Below, piece by piece: positions 1-13,705 of a stretch of DNA of 64,000 bases (the first letter of the stretch is position 1; every line of letters begins with the position of its first letter). Origin of the DNA: Pseudomonadota bacterium. GTDB taxonomy: Bacteria > Pseudomonadota > Gammaproteobacteria > Steroidobacterales > Steroidobacteraceae. The stretch lies in contig JANXQL010000088.1 in assembly GCA_025356815.1 (NCBI GenBank), forward strand, positions 1 to 64,000, in the 5' to 3' direction. Position numbers and translations under genes: made by a program. The notes beneath the pieces were generated by a model. It had not been told where the DNA came from. It made no database searches and worked only from the letters and a program-made list of their open reading frames with translations.

Positions 1-1
1 G

Positions 2-697
2 CCGCCGCCGGCCCCCGCAGCGGCGGCTGAGCCCGCGCCCGCGCCCGCGCCCGCACCGCCGACCGAAGCCGCGCCGCCGACGCTGCCGGACCCGCGCATC
101 GCCGAGCGCGCCGCCACCGACCGCGCGGCGGTCAAGGCGCGCGCCGTACACGCCGAGGAGCTCAAGATCGCCGACGCCAAACGCGAGGCCGCCGCCGCGG
201 CCGAGCGGCGCGCCGAGGCGGCGGAGGAGGCCAAGCGCGAGGCGAAGCGCCGCGCCCAGGCCGCCGACGCCCAACGCCGCGCCGAGGACGCGCGGCGCAA
301 GGTCGAGGCGGCGGCCGAGGCCGAGCGCCGCGCGGAGGCCACCGAGCGCACCGCGCGGGAATCGGACCTCGCCAAGCAGCTCGCGCAGGAGGAGCATCGC
401 GAGGGCGCGGCGCGCTCCGGCCTCCTCGACAAGTACATCACCGAGATCCAGGCCCGCATCGAGCGCGCCTGGAACCGCCCGCCGACGGCGCGCCCGGGTC
501 TAAGCTGCACGGTGTTCGTGAGCCAGGTGCCGGGTGGCACGGTCACGAACGTGCGCTTGGGCGAGTGCAACGGCGATGCCGCCGTCCAGCAGTCGATCAC
601 GCTCGCCGTCTACCGGGCCTCGCCCTTGCCGATGCCCTCGGATCCCAGCCTCTTCGAACGCAACCTGCGACTCATATTTGAACCCCATGAACGCTAG
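2..697 (+). CDS. tolA: TolA, C-terminal part (truncated at window start)
   Basis: Open frame 2 with Ala/Lys/Glu/Arg-rich coiled-coil (domain II-like), then YITEIQARIERAWNRPP...GLSCTVFVSQVPGGTV...SLFERNLRLIFEP (TolA domain III); directly precedes tolB-pal. Confidence 0.9.
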   Translation, partial: PPPAPAAAAEPAPAPAPAPPTEAAPPTLPDPRIAERAATDRAAVKARAVHAEELKIADAKREAAAAAERRAEAAEEAKREAKRRAQAADAQRRAEDARRKVEAAAEAERRAEATERTARESDLAKQLAQEEHREGAARSGLLDKYITEIQARIERAWNRPPTARPGLSCTVFVSQVPGGTVTNVRLGECNGDAAVQQSITLAVYRASPLPMPSDPSLFERNLRLIFEPHER

Positions 698-1997
698 CCG
701 CTACCTGCCTCGCTTCTTTTTCGCCCTCGCGATCCTCCTCCTCGCGGCCGCGCCCGCGCAGGCCCAGCTCACCGTGCAGATCACCCGCGGCGTCACATCG
801 CCCATCCCGATCGCCGTCGTGCCTTTCGCATCGGACGCGGGCACGCCCGTCGACCTCGCGCAGGTCATCGAGGCGGACCTGGCGCGCAGCGGCCGATTCG
901 CGGGACTGCCGCGCGCCCAGATGCTGCAGCACCCCTCGACGGGCGCGGCGCTCGACCTTGCGCAGTGGCGACTCATGAAGACCGACTTCGTCGTCATCGG
1001 GCGCGTGCACGGCGCCGCTCCCGGCTACCGGGTCGAATGCGAGCTCTTCAACGTCGTGACCGGCCAGCGCCTCGGCGGGTTCGCGATCTCGGCGGCCGAT
1101 ACGCGTCTGAGGCTCGCCGCGCACCAGACGGCGGACTTCATCTACCAGAAGATCCTGGGCGTCCCCGGCGCCTTCGCGACCCGCATCGCGTACGTGAACG
1201 TGCGCGGCACCGCGGCCGCGCGCCGCTGGCGCCTCTACGTCGCCGATTCCGACGGCGAGAACTACACGACCATCCTCGATTCGCCCGAGCCCATCATGTC
1301 GCCGACCTGGTCGCCGGACGGCACGAAGCTCGCCTACGTGTCCTTCGAGGGGAAGCTCTCGGCGATCTACGTGCAGACGGTCGCGACCAGCAACCGCGAG
1401 CGCATCTCGGCGCGCGCCGGCATCAACGGGGCGCCCGCGTTCTCACCCGACGGCAAGCGCCTCGCGCTGGCGCTCTCGCAGCCGGACGGCAACGTCGACC
1501 TCTTCGTCCTCGACCTTGCGAGCGGCAACCTGTCGAGGATCACCGACGACCCCTCGATCGATACCGAGCCCTGCTGGTCGCCGGACGGCCGCAGCCTCTA
1601 TTTCACGTCCGATCGCTCCGGCAAGCCACAGGTCTACCGCATCACGCTCGCCCGCGAGGAGCGCCCCGTGCGGGTCACGTTCGAGGGCTCCTACAACGCA
1701 AGGCCCAGGGTCTCGCCCGACGGCACGCAACTCGCGGTCGTCACGCTCGAGGACGGTGGCTACCGGATCGGGCTCGTCGAGGTCGCGACGGGGCGCTCGC
1801 GCGTGATCTCCTCCGGTCGCCTCGACGAGGGCCCGAGCTTCGCGCCGAATGGCCAGACGGTGCTCTACGCCGCGCGCGAAGGCGGGCACGGCGTGCTCGC
1901 CACCGCCTCGGTCGATGGCAGCGTCTCGAGCCGCATCAGCGTCGCCGAGGGCGACGTGCGGGAACCTGCGTGGTCGCCGCGCGTCGAATCGCAATGA
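687..1997 (+). CDS. tolB: Tol-Pal system beta-propeller protein TolB
   Basis: Signal peptide [19 protein letters not shown] then repeated WSPDG/FSPDG propeller motifs; between tolA and pal. Confidence 0.96.
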   Translation: MNASRYLPRFFFALAILLLAAAPAQAQLTVQITRGVTSPIPIAVVPFASDAGTPVDLAQVIEADLARSGRFAGLPRAQMLQHPSTGAALDLAQWRLMKTDFVVIGRVHGAAPGYRVECELFNVVTGQRLGGFAISAADTRLRLAAHQTADFIYQKILGVPGAFATRIAYVNVRGTAAARRWRLYVADSDGENYTTILDSPEPIMSPTWSPDGTKLAYVSFEGKLSAIYVQTVATSNRERISARAGINGAPAFSPDGKRLALALSQPDGNVDLFVLDLASGNLSRITDDPSIDTEPCWSPDGRSLYFTSDRSGKPQVYRITLAREERPVRVTFEGSYNARPRVSPDGTQLAVVTLEDGGYRIGLVEVATGRSRVISSGRLDEGPSFAPNGQTVLYAAREGGHGVLATASVDGSVSSRISVAEGDVREPAWSPRVESQ

Positions 1998-2091
1998 CAG
2001 GCGCGGCCGGCCACTCGCTGTGGCAAAATCACGGCGTCGCCCCCCGAACGAATTTCCTGTCGAAAATGATTGTTTTTCATGGAGTTGGCGA

Positions 2092-2637
2092 ATGAATCGC
2101 ATCCTTGGTATCACTGCTCTCGTGACCCTGTCCGTGTTGCTGGCTGCCTGCCCCGGCAAGAAGGCGCAGGTGAAGCCGCCAGCCACGACCGGCGAAAGCG
2201 TCGCGAGCAGCGCGGGCACCACGGCGCCCGCCGCGGATGCCACCGGCGGCCAGGGCAAGGAGCTCGGCGGTAGTGGCGCGACCGGCGCCGATGCCGGCGT
2301 CACGAAGTCGACGATCTACTTCGACTTCGACAGCTCCGAGATCCGCGCCGAGTACGCCGCCACGCTCGCCGCCCACGGCAAGAAGCTCGCCTCCGATCGC
2401 ACGATCAAGGTCCGGCTCGAGGGCAACACCGACGAACGCGGCTCGGCCGAGTACAACGTCGCGCTCGGCGAGCGCCGCGCGCAGGCGGTGAAGCGCGCAC
2501 TCGCGCTGCAGGGCGCGGCGCCCGGCCAGCTCGCGACGGTGAGCTACGGCGAGGAACGACCCACCGCCGAGGGCCACGACGAGGCGGCCTGGGCGCAGAA
2601 CCGCCGGGTCGAGATCGTCTACCTCGGCGGGCGCTGA
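2092..2637 (+). CDS. pal: Peptidoglycan-associated lipoprotein Pal (OmpA-like)
   Basis: Lipobox [19 protein letters not shown]...[29 protein letters not shown] OmpA-C motif. Confidence 0.96.
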   Translation: MNRILGITALVTLSVLLAACPGKKAQVKPPATTGESVASSAGTTAPAADATGGQGKELGGSGATGADAGVTKSTIYFDFDSSEIRAEYAATLAAHGKKLASDRTIKVRLEGNTDERGSAEYNVALGERRAQAVKRALALQGAAPGQLATVSYGEERPTAEGHDEAAWAQNRRVEIVYLGGR

Positions 2638-2642
2638 CCCCC

Positions 2643-3392
2643 GTGCAGGCCCGTACGCTCGCGGCCCTCGGGCTTGGCGCACTCAGCCTCGCCGGCTGCT
2701 CGCTGACGCGACCGGAGGAGGAGCCGGCGTACGTGAAGGCGACCGCGGTCGAGGAGCGGGTCGATCGGATCGAGAACCAGAACAAGGCGCTGCTCGACCT
2801 GCAGCGCCAGCTCGAGGCCGTGCAGGCGGAGGTCAGGCACCTGCGCGGCGAGTTCGAGGACTTCCAGCACGAGGCCAAGGCCTCGCGCGACCAGCAGCGC
2901 GACCTCTACGGCGACCTCGACAAGCGCCTCGCCGCGCTCGATGCGCGCGTTTCGAGCGGCGCCGCGGCGCCAGGCCCGACGGCCGCCGGCGGCAGCGCGG
3001 CTGCGGCCACCGACCACGACCTCTACCAGGCCGCGCTCGACAAGCTGAAATCGCGCGACTACGCGGGCGCCGAGCAGTCGTTCACGACCTTCATCACGAA
3101 TTACCCGCAGAGCCCGCTCGTCGACAACGCCGAGTACTGGCTCGGCGAGACCTACTACGTCGAGAAGCGCTTTGCGGAGGCGCTCGGCGCGTTCCAGCGC
3201 GTCGTGCGCGAGCACCCGGACTCGCGCAAGGTGCCGGATGCGCTGCTGAAGGCCGGCTTCACGCAGTACGAGCAGAAGCGCTACCGCGAAGCGCGCGACT
3301 ACCTCGCCAAGGTGCTGCAGAACTACGCCGACTCGGCCGCCGCGGGCGAGGCCGACAAGCTCCTCAGGCGCATGGACGCCGAACACCGCTGA
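2643..3392 (+). CDS. cpoB: Cell division coordinator CpoB/YbgF, TPR protein
   Basis: N-terminal coiled coil, then [49 protein letters not shown] region; tol-pal context. Confidence 0.93.
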   Translation: MQARTLAALGLGALSLAGCSLTRPEEEPAYVKATAVEERVDRIENQNKALLDLQRQLEAVQAEVRHLRGEFEDFQHEAKASRDQQRDLYGDLDKRLAALDARVSSGAAAPGPTAAGGSAAAATDHDLYQAALDKLKSRDYAGAEQSFTTFITNYPQSPLVDNAEYWLGETYYVEKRFAEALGAFQRVVREHPDSRKVPDALLKAGFTQYEQKRYREARDYLAKVLQNYADSAAAGEADKLLRRMDAEHR

Positions 3393-3395
3393 CCG

Positions 3396-4070
3396 ATGGC
3401 CGCACTCGCGCGCGACGCGATCCCGGCGACGGAGCGCCTGCGGGTCACCGAGATCTTCCACTCGCTGCAGGGGGAGGCCGACACCGCCGGCTTTCCAACC
3501 GTGTTCGTGCGCCTCACGGGCTGCCCGCTCAGGTGCCGCTACTGCGACACCGAGTACGCGTTCTACGGCGGCGGCTGGCAGTCGATCGCATCGATCCTCG
3601 CCGCGGTCGAGCCCTTCGGCACGCGCTACGTCTGCGTGACGGGCGGGGAGCCGCTGGCGCAGCCGAATGCCGCGCGCCTCCTCGCGCGCCTGTGCGATTC
3701 GTCCTATCGCGTGTCGCTCGAGACGAGCGGGGCGATCGATGCGCGCGCCATCGATCGCCGCGTCATTCGCGTCCTCGACGTGAAGACGCCGGGCTCGGGC
3801 GAGGTCGAGCGCAACTTCCTGCCGAACCTCGAGTCGCTAAGGCCGGAGGAGATGGTCAAGTTCGTCATCTGCAACCGCGCCGACTACGAGTGGTCGGTTG
3901 GGTTCATCCGCGCGCACGCGCTGCAGGGGCGCGCGCAGCTGCTCTTCTCGCCGAGCGCGGGCGAGCTTGCGCCGCGCGAGCTTGCCGACTGGATCCTCGC
4001 CGATCGCCTCGGCGTCCGCTTTCAGCTGCAGCTCCACAAGCTCCTGTGGGGCGGGGAGCCCGGCCGATGA
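3396..4070 (+). CDS. queE: 7-carboxy-7-deazaguanine synthase QueE (radical SAM)
   Basis: [36 protein letters not shown] with radical SAM CxxxCxxC. Confidence 0.95.
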   Translation: MAALARDAIPATERLRVTEIFHSLQGEADTAGFPTVFVRLTGCPLRCRYCDTEYAFYGGGWQSIASILAAVEPFGTRYVCVTGGEPLAQPNAARLLARLCDSSYRVSLETSGAIDARAIDRRVIRVLDVKTPGSGEVERNFLPNLESLRPEEMVKFVICNRADYEWSVGFIRAHALQGRAQLLFSPSAGELAPRELADWILADRLGVRFQLQLHKLLWGGEPGR

Positions 4071-4744
4071 GCGCGCCCAGGGCCGTCGTGCTCCTCTCCG
4101 GCGGCCTCGATTCGGCGACGGTGCTCGCGCTTGCGAGAGCCGCGGGGCGCGAGTGCTACGCGCTCAGCCTCGACTATGGCCAGCGCCACCGCATCGAGCT
4201 TGACCACGCGGCGCGGATCGCGGCCGCACTCGGCGCGCACGAGCACCGCACGATGCGCATCGACACCGCCGGCATCGGCGGCTCCGCGCTCACCGATGCC
4301 TCGATCGCGGTGCCGGAGACCCCGGGCGAGGGCATCCCGGTGACGTACGTGCCGGCGCGCAACACCGTCTTCCTGGCGCTCGCGCTCGGCTGGGCGGAAG
4401 TGCTCGGCGCGGGTGAGATACACCTCGGCGTCAATGCGGTCGACTACTCCGGCTACCCCGACTGCCGGCCGGAGTTCATCGCCGCCTTCGAGGCGCTGGC
4501 CGCGCGGGCGACGCGCGCCGGCGTCGAGGGACGCCCGCTCAAGATAGTCGCGCCGCTCGTGTCGCTCTCGAAGGCCGACATCATCCGCCGGGGCGTCGCA
4601 CTCGGCCTCGACTACGCGCTCACGATCTCCTGCTACCAGCCCGATGCCGCCGGGCGCGCCTGCGGTCGCTGCGATTCCTGCCGGCTGAGGCGCGCGGGCT
4701 TTAGCGCGGCGAACGTACCCGATCCGACGACCTACCGCGCCTAG
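4067..4744 (+). CDS. queC: 7-cyano-7-deazaguanine synthase QueC
   Basis: [25 protein letters not shown]-loop; C-terminal [20 protein letters not shown] zinc cysteines; ATGA-type overlap with queE. Confidence 0.96.
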   Translation: MSAPRAVVLLSGGLDSATVLALARAAGRECYALSLDYGQRHRIELDHAARIAAALGAHEHRTMRIDTAGIGGSALTDASIAVPETPGEGIPVTYVPARNTVFLALALGWAEVLGAGEIHLGVNAVDYSGYPDCRPEFIAAFEALAARATRAGVEGRPLKIVAPLVSLSKADIIRRGVALGLDYALTISCYQPDAAGRACGRCDSCRLRRAGFSAANVPDPTTYRA

Positions 4745-4756
4745 CGGACCCCGCGC

Positions 4757-6202
4757 TCAGCCAAGCAGCGACATCAGCCGGTCGTGGCCGATGTGCTCGT
4801 CGATGAAGTCGGCGAGACCCTCGAGCGTGTCCTCGAGCGTCGGCGTCGTCGCACCAAAAAGCGCCTTCACGACCGCCGCGCTCTCGAACAGGCCGTGCGT
4901 GTAGAGCGCGAGCACCGAGTCCTGCTGCCAGCCGCCATCGCCCGGCAGCGCGAGGCGCAGTGCCGCGTGGCGTTCGATCGCACCCGTGACCTCGGTACGA
5001 CCGTGGCGGATCTCGTAGCCGTCGAAGCCGATGCCGCTCAACGGCGCCCAGTAGCCGCCGAGATGGTCGAGCGTGTAGTGGCTGCGATGCTGGTGCTTGC
5101 CGGCGCGGTACTCGGTGATGAGCGGCAGGATGCCAAGGCCGACCGCCGCGCCCTCGACGCCGTCCGGGTCCTTGAGCTCGGTGCCGAGGAGCTGGAGCCC
5201 GCCGCAGACCGCGAGCGTCGGCTTGCCCGCGCCGACGTGGGCGGCAATCGCCGCATCGAGACCGGTTGCCCGGAGCCACTCGAGATCCCCCGCGACGTGC
5301 TTCGATCCCGGCAGGATCAGGAGGTCGGCGCGCGCGAGGCTCTCGGGCCTTCGCACCCAGCTGAGCGAGAGACCGGGCACGCGCTTCAGCGGCGCGAACT
5401 CGTCGAGGTTGCTGATCCTCGGATACGCGACGACGGCGACCGAGAAGCCGCTCGCCGCGGGCTCGGCATCGAACACGCCGTCCTCCTCCGGCAGACCGTG
5501 CTCGCGCCACATCGGCAGCACGCCGAGCGTCGGGACGCCGGTCAGCTCCTCGAGCATCTGCGGTCCCGGCGGCAGGAGCGCGGCATCGCCGCGAAACTTG
5601 TTGAACACGAAGCCGCGAAGGAGTGCGCGGTGCGCGGGCCTCAGGAGCTGGTGCGTGCCGTAGAGGTGCGCGAACGCCCCGCCACGGTCGATGTCGCAGA
5701 TGAGCACCGTCGCCGCGTTCGCGGCTTCCGCGACCCGCATGTTGACGATGTCGCTCGCCTCGAGGTTGATCTCGGCCGGCGAGCCCGCGCCCTCGATGAC
5801 GAGGAGGTCGTTCTCGGCGCCGAGCGAGTCGAGGCTCGCCCGTATCGTCGGCCAGAGCCGCTCCGAGCGCTCGCGCCAGGGTGTGCGCGAGAGCTCGGCG
5901 TCCGGTTTCCCGAGCACGATCACCTGGCTCTGCGTGTCGTTCTCGGGCTTCAGGAGCACCGGGTTCATGCGGACCTCGGGCTCGGCCCGCGCGGCGAGCG
6001 CCTGGAAGTACTGGGCGCTGCCGATCTCGCCAAGCACGCCGTCCGGACCTGCGACGACGCGTGCATGGTTGCTCATGTTCTGCGCCTTGAACGGCGCGAC
6101 GCGCAGACCACGACGCGCGTACCAGCGGCACAGTGCCGTCGCGATCCAGGTCTTGCCCGCGCCGCTGGTACAGCCGAGCACCATGACAGCGCGCGCCGTC
6201 AT
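4757..6202 (-). CDS. cobQ: Cobyric acid synthase
   Basis: MTARAVMVLGCTSGAGKTWIATALCRWYARRGLRVAPFKAQNMSNHA... plus GATase domain (LAVCGGLQLLG). Confidence 0.93.
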   Translation of the reverse strand: MTARAVMVLGCTSGAGKTWIATALCRWYARRGLRVAPFKAQNMSNHARVVAGPDGVLGEIGSAQYFQALAARAEPEVRMNPVLLKPENDTQSQVIVLGKPDAELSRTPWRERSERLWPTIRASLDSLGAENDLLVIEGAGSPAEINLEASDIVNMRVAEAANAATVLICDIDRGGAFAHLYGTHQLLRPAHRALLRGFVFNKFRGDAALLPPGPQMLEELTGVPTLGVLPMWREHGLPEEDGVFDAEPAASGFSVAVVAYPRISNLDEFAPLKRVPGLSLSWVRRPESLARADLLILPGSKHVAGDLEWLRATGLDAAIAAHVGAGKPTLAVCGGLQLLGTELKDPDGVEGAAVGLGILPLITEYRAGKHQHRSHYTLDHLGGYWAPLSGIGFDGYEIRHGRTEVTGAIERHAALRLALPGDGGWQQDSVLALYTHGLFESAAVVKALFGATTPTLEDTLEGLADFIDEHIGHDRLMSLLG

Positions 6203-6253
6203 GCCCGCCGGCCGATGGCCGGCGGCGGCCGGTGGCAGGCGGCGGCGCTGCGC

Positions 6254-6276
6254 GGGGCGACGGCAGTGGTCGCCCC
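6254..6276 (-). terminator. GC-rich hairpin downstream of secA (possible terminator, no U-tract)
   Basis: ggggcgac-ggcagtg-gtcgcccc: 8-bp perfect stem, 7-nt loop, just past the secA stop. Confidence 0.35.
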
Positions 6277-6285
6277 TGACCGTGC

Positions 6286-9438
<3,153 letters not shown>

Positions 9439-9594
9439 GGGTCAGGGTCCTTCGGGGGCTGACCGGCGGAAGAGCCAGCCGGATGCCCGGGAAAAGTCGC
9501 GCATTGTACTAAGGAGCGGCGACCAATACCCGTCGATGGCGTCACGACCCCTTCCAACCCCCTTGGTGAGGGCGGAACAGCCCGGGATCAACCC

Positions 9595-10539
9595 CTAGCG
9601 GGACTTGGACAGCAGCGGGGTGGCGTTCTGGTTGATGAAGGCCATCGGGTCCACCGGCCGGCCGTCACGCAGCACTTCGAAATGCACGTGCGGGCCGGTC
9701 GAATGGCCGGTGCTGCCGATCAGGGCCAGCGCCTGACCCTTCTGGACGGTCTCGCCGACCCGTACCAGCAGCTGGGAATTATGGCCATAGCGGGTCACCA
9801 GGCCGTTGCCGTGGTTGATCTCCACCAGGTTGCCGTAGCCGTTCCTGTCGCCGGACCAGGTGACGATCCCGGTCGCGACCGACTGCACCTGACCACCGGC
9901 TTCGCCTGCGAAGTCGACGCCCGGGTGGAAGCTCGTGTAGCCGGTGAACGGATCCACGCGCTCGCCGAAGAACGAGGAGATGAAGCCCGACTGCACCGGC
10001 CGGCCCTGCGGATAGACCTCGCGGCGCAGCTCGCGCGTCAGGATCAGGTTTTCCAGCGCGCCGAGCTGCCGCTCGCGATCGGCCAGCTGGTCGGACAAGT
10101 GGTCGAGCATGTCCGTCAGGATCGGCATGCTGGCCGGCTGCCCGGCCGCGTCCACGCCGCCCACCGGCGGGGCGCTGTCGAAATGGAACTCGCCCTTGCT
10201 CAGGCCCGCCATCTCGGTCAGGCGCTTGCCCAGCGCGTCGAGCCTGATCACGTGGGCGTTCATCTGGCCGACCCGGGTGGCGAGCACATCGACCTTTTCC
10301 TGCAGCATCTGCCGCGCCGCCTCGAGGTCCTCGCGCTGATGGACGAGCTCGGCCGACCAGCTCTTGATCTGGCGGCCCGGGCGGCTCTGGGCCCAATGGG
10401 CGCCGAGCAGCGAGCCGGCGGCGAACGCGGCGCCGAGCACGAGCAGAGCAAGAGAACCCGCGGCGGCCAGGAACAGCGGCGAACGCAGGTCTATCTGCCG
10501 AGCACGGCCATGTTCACGGCTGAACAGGATGATGTTCAT
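9595..10539 (-). CDS. M23 family metallopeptidase (LytM) with N-terminal TM and coiled coil
   Basis: MNIILFSREHG...; FHPGVDFAGEAGGQVQSVATGIVTWSGDRNGYGNLVEINHGNGLVTRYGHNSQLLVRVGETVQKGQALALIGSTGHSTGPHVHFEV. Confidence 0.93.
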   Translation of the reverse strand: MNIILFSREHGRARQIDLRSPLFLAAAGSLALLVLGAAFAAGSLLGAHWAQSRPGRQIKSWSAELVHQREDLEAARQMLQEKVDVLATRVGQMNAHVIRLDALGKRLTEMAGLSKGEFHFDSAPPVGGVDAAGQPASMPILTDMLDHLSDQLADRERQLGALENLILTRELRREVYPQGRPVQSGFISSFFGERVDPFTGYTSFHPGVDFAGEAGGQVQSVATGIVTWSGDRNGYGNLVEINHGNGLVTRYGHNSQLLVRVGETVQKGQALALIGSTGHSTGPHVHFEVLRDGRPVDPMAFINQNATPLLSKSR

Positions 10540-10970
10540 GGCTGTTGCTCCAGAGCTCGTTCGACTCGATCCGACGGGCGGATCGCAGTCACCGGTCGAC
10601 ATCGCGACCGGCGGCAAAATCGATCCCGGCACGAAGCCGGGGACTGATCGACCGGCGGGACGGCCGGCCATCCCCTCGGGGATGCCGTACCCGCGGCCGG
10701 AACGTCCGCCGCACACGCTGGCGGCGGTCCGCAGTCTGCTTCGTGCGCACCGCCTGGCGGGCGGAGGTGTGCACGGGACTGCTGGATCCAGACTATCCTG
10801 TCTGTCATCGCTGGCGACCCCGCTGTCGTGGCTTGCGCCGTAGACCGGAAGCTTTGCGTCCCCGCCTTTCGACGGGTTTGCCTTGAATCAGCGGAAGCGA
10901 CTATGCCCCGAAAACCCTCGACAGATCAACCACTTTTGACTGGAAATGCCCGCGTGGGCGCGCCCTGAGA

Positions 10971-11279
10971 ATGCGAAAACCGATCCCCATCAGCGAGTTA
11001 CTCGCCCTAAGTAAGGCGAAGCTTGAGGCCCTGCGGGCGGGCGCCGAGAACGCCAATCAGGCACTTGCGGCGGTGCAGCATTCCCTGCCCGCCGAACTGG
11101 CTCCGCACGTTTTTGGTGCGTCGGTCGACGCCGCCGGCCTGCTGACGGTGTTGGTGGACAGCGGCGCGTTCGCGACGCGCGTGCGCTATGCCCTGCCCGC
11201 GCTGGTTGGCGCGATCGAGGCGGAGGCAGGCAAGGGTCGGATCAGCCGCACGCAGGTACGCGTGCGACCGCGGGCCTAG
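10971..11279 (+). CDS. dciA: DUF721/DciA-like protein
   Basis: Small protein (102 aa) of DUF721 appearance ([40 protein letters not shown]); positioned convergently with lpxC next to M23-secA, a known DUF721 context. Confidence 0.65.
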   Translation: MRKPIPISELLALSKAKLEALRAGAENANQALAAVQHSLPAELAPHVFGASVDAAGLLTVLVDSGAFATRVRYALPALVGAIEAEAGKGRISRTQVRVRPRA

Positions 11280-12190
11280 TGGCCGACGGCCGCGGCCGGC
11301 ACGTAGGAGATTGGCGCCTCGGCGCGGTCCCGGAAGGTCACTTCCTCCCAGGCGGAGACATCGGCGATGAGCGCTCGCAGCAGGCGGTTGTTCAGCGCAT
11401 GGCCGGACTTGTAGCCGCTGAACTCGCCAATCAGGCTGTGTCCGAGCAGGTACAGATCGCCGATCGCGTCGAGGATCTTGTGCTTGACGAACTCGTCCTC
11501 GTAGCGCAGCCCGTCCTCGTTCAGCACCTTGAAGTCGTCCAGCACGATGGCGTTGTCCAGCGTCCCACCCAGCGCGAGGTTGTGGGACCGCAGCTTCTCG
11601 AGGTCACGCATGAACCCGAACGTGCGGGCACGGCTGATTTCGCGCAGGAACGACGTCGTCGAGAAGTCCATGGACGCGCGCTGCGAGTGACGACGGAAGA
11701 TCGGGTGATCGAACTCGATCTCGAAATTGACCTTGAATCCGTTGAACGGATCGAAGCGCGCCCATTTGTCGCCGTCCCGAACCTCGACCGACTTCCTGAT
11801 GCGCACGAAGCGCTTCGGCACGGTCTGCTCCTCGATCCCGGCCGACTGCAGCAGGAACACGAACGGACCGGCGCTGCCGTCCATGATCGGGATCTCGGCA
11901 GCGCTGACGTCGACGAAGGCGTTGTCGACGCCCAGTCCCGCAAACGCGGACAAGAGGTGCTCGACCGTCGAGACCTTCACATCGCCGTTGACGAGCGTGG
12001 TGCCGAGCATCGTGTCGCCGACGTTCTCGGCGCGGGCCTCGATGTCCACCGGCTCCGCCAGATCGATGCGACGGAACACGATGCCGGTGTTGGGCGCGGC
12101 CGGGCGCAGGGTCATGTAGACCTTCTGTCCCGAATGCAGGCCGACGCCGGTGGCGCGGATCGTGTTCTTAAGGGTGCGCTGGTTCAGCAT
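11276..12190 (-). CDS. lpxC: UDP-3-O-acyl-N-acetylglucosamine deacetylase LpxC
   Basis: [100 protein letters not shown]. Confidence 0.97.
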   Translation of the reverse strand: MLNQRTLKNTIRATGVGLHSGQKVYMTLRPAAPNTGIVFRRIDLAEPVDIEARAENVGDTMLGTTLVNGDVKVSTVEHLLSAFAGLGVDNAFVDVSAAEIPIMDGSAGPFVFLLQSAGIEEQTVPKRFVRIRKSVEVRDGDKWARFDPFNGFKVNFEIEFDHPIFRRHSQRASMDFSTTSFLREISRARTFGFMRDLEKLRSHNLALGGTLDNAIVLDDFKVLNEDGLRYEDEFVKHKILDAIGDLYLLGHSLIGEFSGYKSGHALNNRLLRALIADVSAWEEVTFRDRAEAPISYVPAAAVGH

Positions 12191-12433
12191 GCGGGCAGGC
12201 GTGCTCTGAAGGCTCGGCCGAAGGATCGGCACAATGCGCGCACCCTACCACAGCAGGCAAAACCGCTACAACCCGTTGAGCTGACTGCATTTGGACACAG
12301 TCGGACAGGCGTGGTCGCTGCCATCCGGCAGGGGCCCGATCGCGGTCAGGGCAGCGGGACGGGGTCGCGCGCTGGGCCCTCAGGCGGCCGCGGCCGAGGG
12401 CATTGAGTCGACTGTCGTCGCGCACGTGCGGCC

Positions 12434-12458
12434 CCTCCTCCCGCCGGGCGGGAGGAGG
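12434..12458 (-). terminator. Strong hairpin between ftsZ and lpxC (possible terminator or attenuator)
   Basis: cctcctcccgcc-g-ggcgggaggagg: 12-nt perfect inverted repeat, 8 nt past the ftsZ stop; no obvious U-tract. Confidence 0.45.
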
Positions 12459-12466
12459 GAGGTCCG

Positions 12467-13651
12467 TCAGTCGGCCTGCCGGCGCAGGAACGAGGGGATG
12501 TCGAGCATCTCGTCCGCCTCGTAATCCATCCGCAGCCCGTCACCGACCGCGCTCTTGCGGGCGATGGTCGGGCGGCGCGCCATCTCATCGTAGTTCGGCG
12601 CGGCGACCGACGTCGGGCGCGGGCGCACGACCTGCGGCCGACCGAGATCCGGGCGCGAGACCACCGGTGACGGCGTCGCCATCCGGTGCACTTCCGGCCG
12701 GCCGAGGCCGGTCGCGACCACGGTGACGCGCACTTCATCGTGCATATCCGGATCGATCACGGTGCCGACCACGACGGTCGCGTCGTCGCTCGCATACTGC
12801 TTGACGGTGTTGCCGACCTCGTCCAGTTCGCCGATGGACAGATCCATGCCGGCGGTGACGTTGACCAGAATGCCCTGTGCGCCGGCCAGGTTGATGTCCT
12901 CGAGCAGGGGGCTGGAGACGGCCATTTCCGCGGCAATGCGCGCGCGGTCCTCGCCGGAGGCGTGGCCGGTGCCCATCATCGCCATGCCGGTCTCGCTCAT
13001 CACCGTGCGCACGTCGGCGAAGTCGACGTTGATCAGGCCCGGGCGGGTGATCAGCTCTGCGATCCCCTGTACCGCACCCTGCAGCACGCCGTTCGCCGCA
13101 GTGAACGCATCGAGCAGGCGGGTCTTCGGGCCGAGCACGGTCAGCAGCTTCTGGTTCGGGATTGTGATCAGCGAATCGCAGTACTTGCTCAGTTCGGCGA
13201 TGCCCTGCTCGGCGATCATCATGCGCTTGCCGCCTTCCATGCCGAACGGCTTGGTCACGACCGCCACGGTCAGGATGCCGAGCTCCTTGGCGACCTGTGC
13301 GACGACGGGCGCCGCGCCGGTGCCGGTGCCGCCACCCATGCCGGCAGTGATGAACAGCATGTCGCAGCCTTCGATCAGCTCGATGATGCGGTCGCGATCC
13401 TCCATGGCGGCCTGTCGGCCGACCTCGGGATTGGCACCGGCCCCCAGGCCCTTGGTGATATTCGTGCCGATCTGCAACGTCGTCTTCACCTTCGCCTTGT
13501 TCAGCACCTGCGAATCGGTGTTGAGGCAGACAAAGTCCACGCCCTCGATTCCGGCCAGGAGCATGTGATCGACCGCATTGCAGCCGGCGCCGCCGACTCC
13601 CAGGACCTTGATGACAGCGCTCTGGCTGTAGGCATCCATCAGTTCGAACAT
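12467..13651 (-). CDS. ftsZ: Cell division protein FtsZ
   Basis: IKVLGVGGAGCNAVDHM, FITAGMGGGTGTGAAPVVAQVAKELG, C-terminal DIPSFLRRQAD. Confidence 0.98.
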   Translation of the reverse strand: MFELMDAYSQSAVIKVLGVGGAGCNAVDHMLLAGIEGVDFVCLNTDSQVLNKAKVKTTLQIGTNITKGLGAGANPEVGRQAAMEDRDRIIELIEGCDMLFITAGMGGGTGTGAAPVVAQVAKELGILTVAVVTKPFGMEGGKRMMIAEQGIAELSKYCDSLITIPNQKLLTVLGPKTRLLDAFTAANGVLQGAVQGIAELITRPGLINVDFADVRTVMSETGMAMMGTGHASGEDRARIAAEMAVSSPLLEDINLAGAQGILVNVTAGMDLSIGELDEVGNTVKQYASDDATVVVGTVIDPDMHDEVRVTVVATGLGRPEVHRMATPSPVVSRPDLGRPQVVRPRPTSVAAPNYDEMARRPTIARKSAVGDGLRMDYEADEMLDIPSFLRRQAD

Positions 13652-13705
13652 GTTGCTCTCCTTAGATCGATTGAAGCGTGGAAGCGTTGAAGATGAAACG
13701 GAAAG

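Noticed and set aside
1-420. Ala/Pro and Ala/Lys/Glu-rich repetitive sequence at window start
   Set aside because: Explained by TolA proline/alanine-rich linker and helical domain II, not a separate repeat element.
10540-10970. Possible secM-like arrest ORF near secA
   Set aside because: Small ORFs here lack a recognisable signal peptide plus arrest motif, and they are not directly upstream of secA in the same operon (an M23 gene intervenes).
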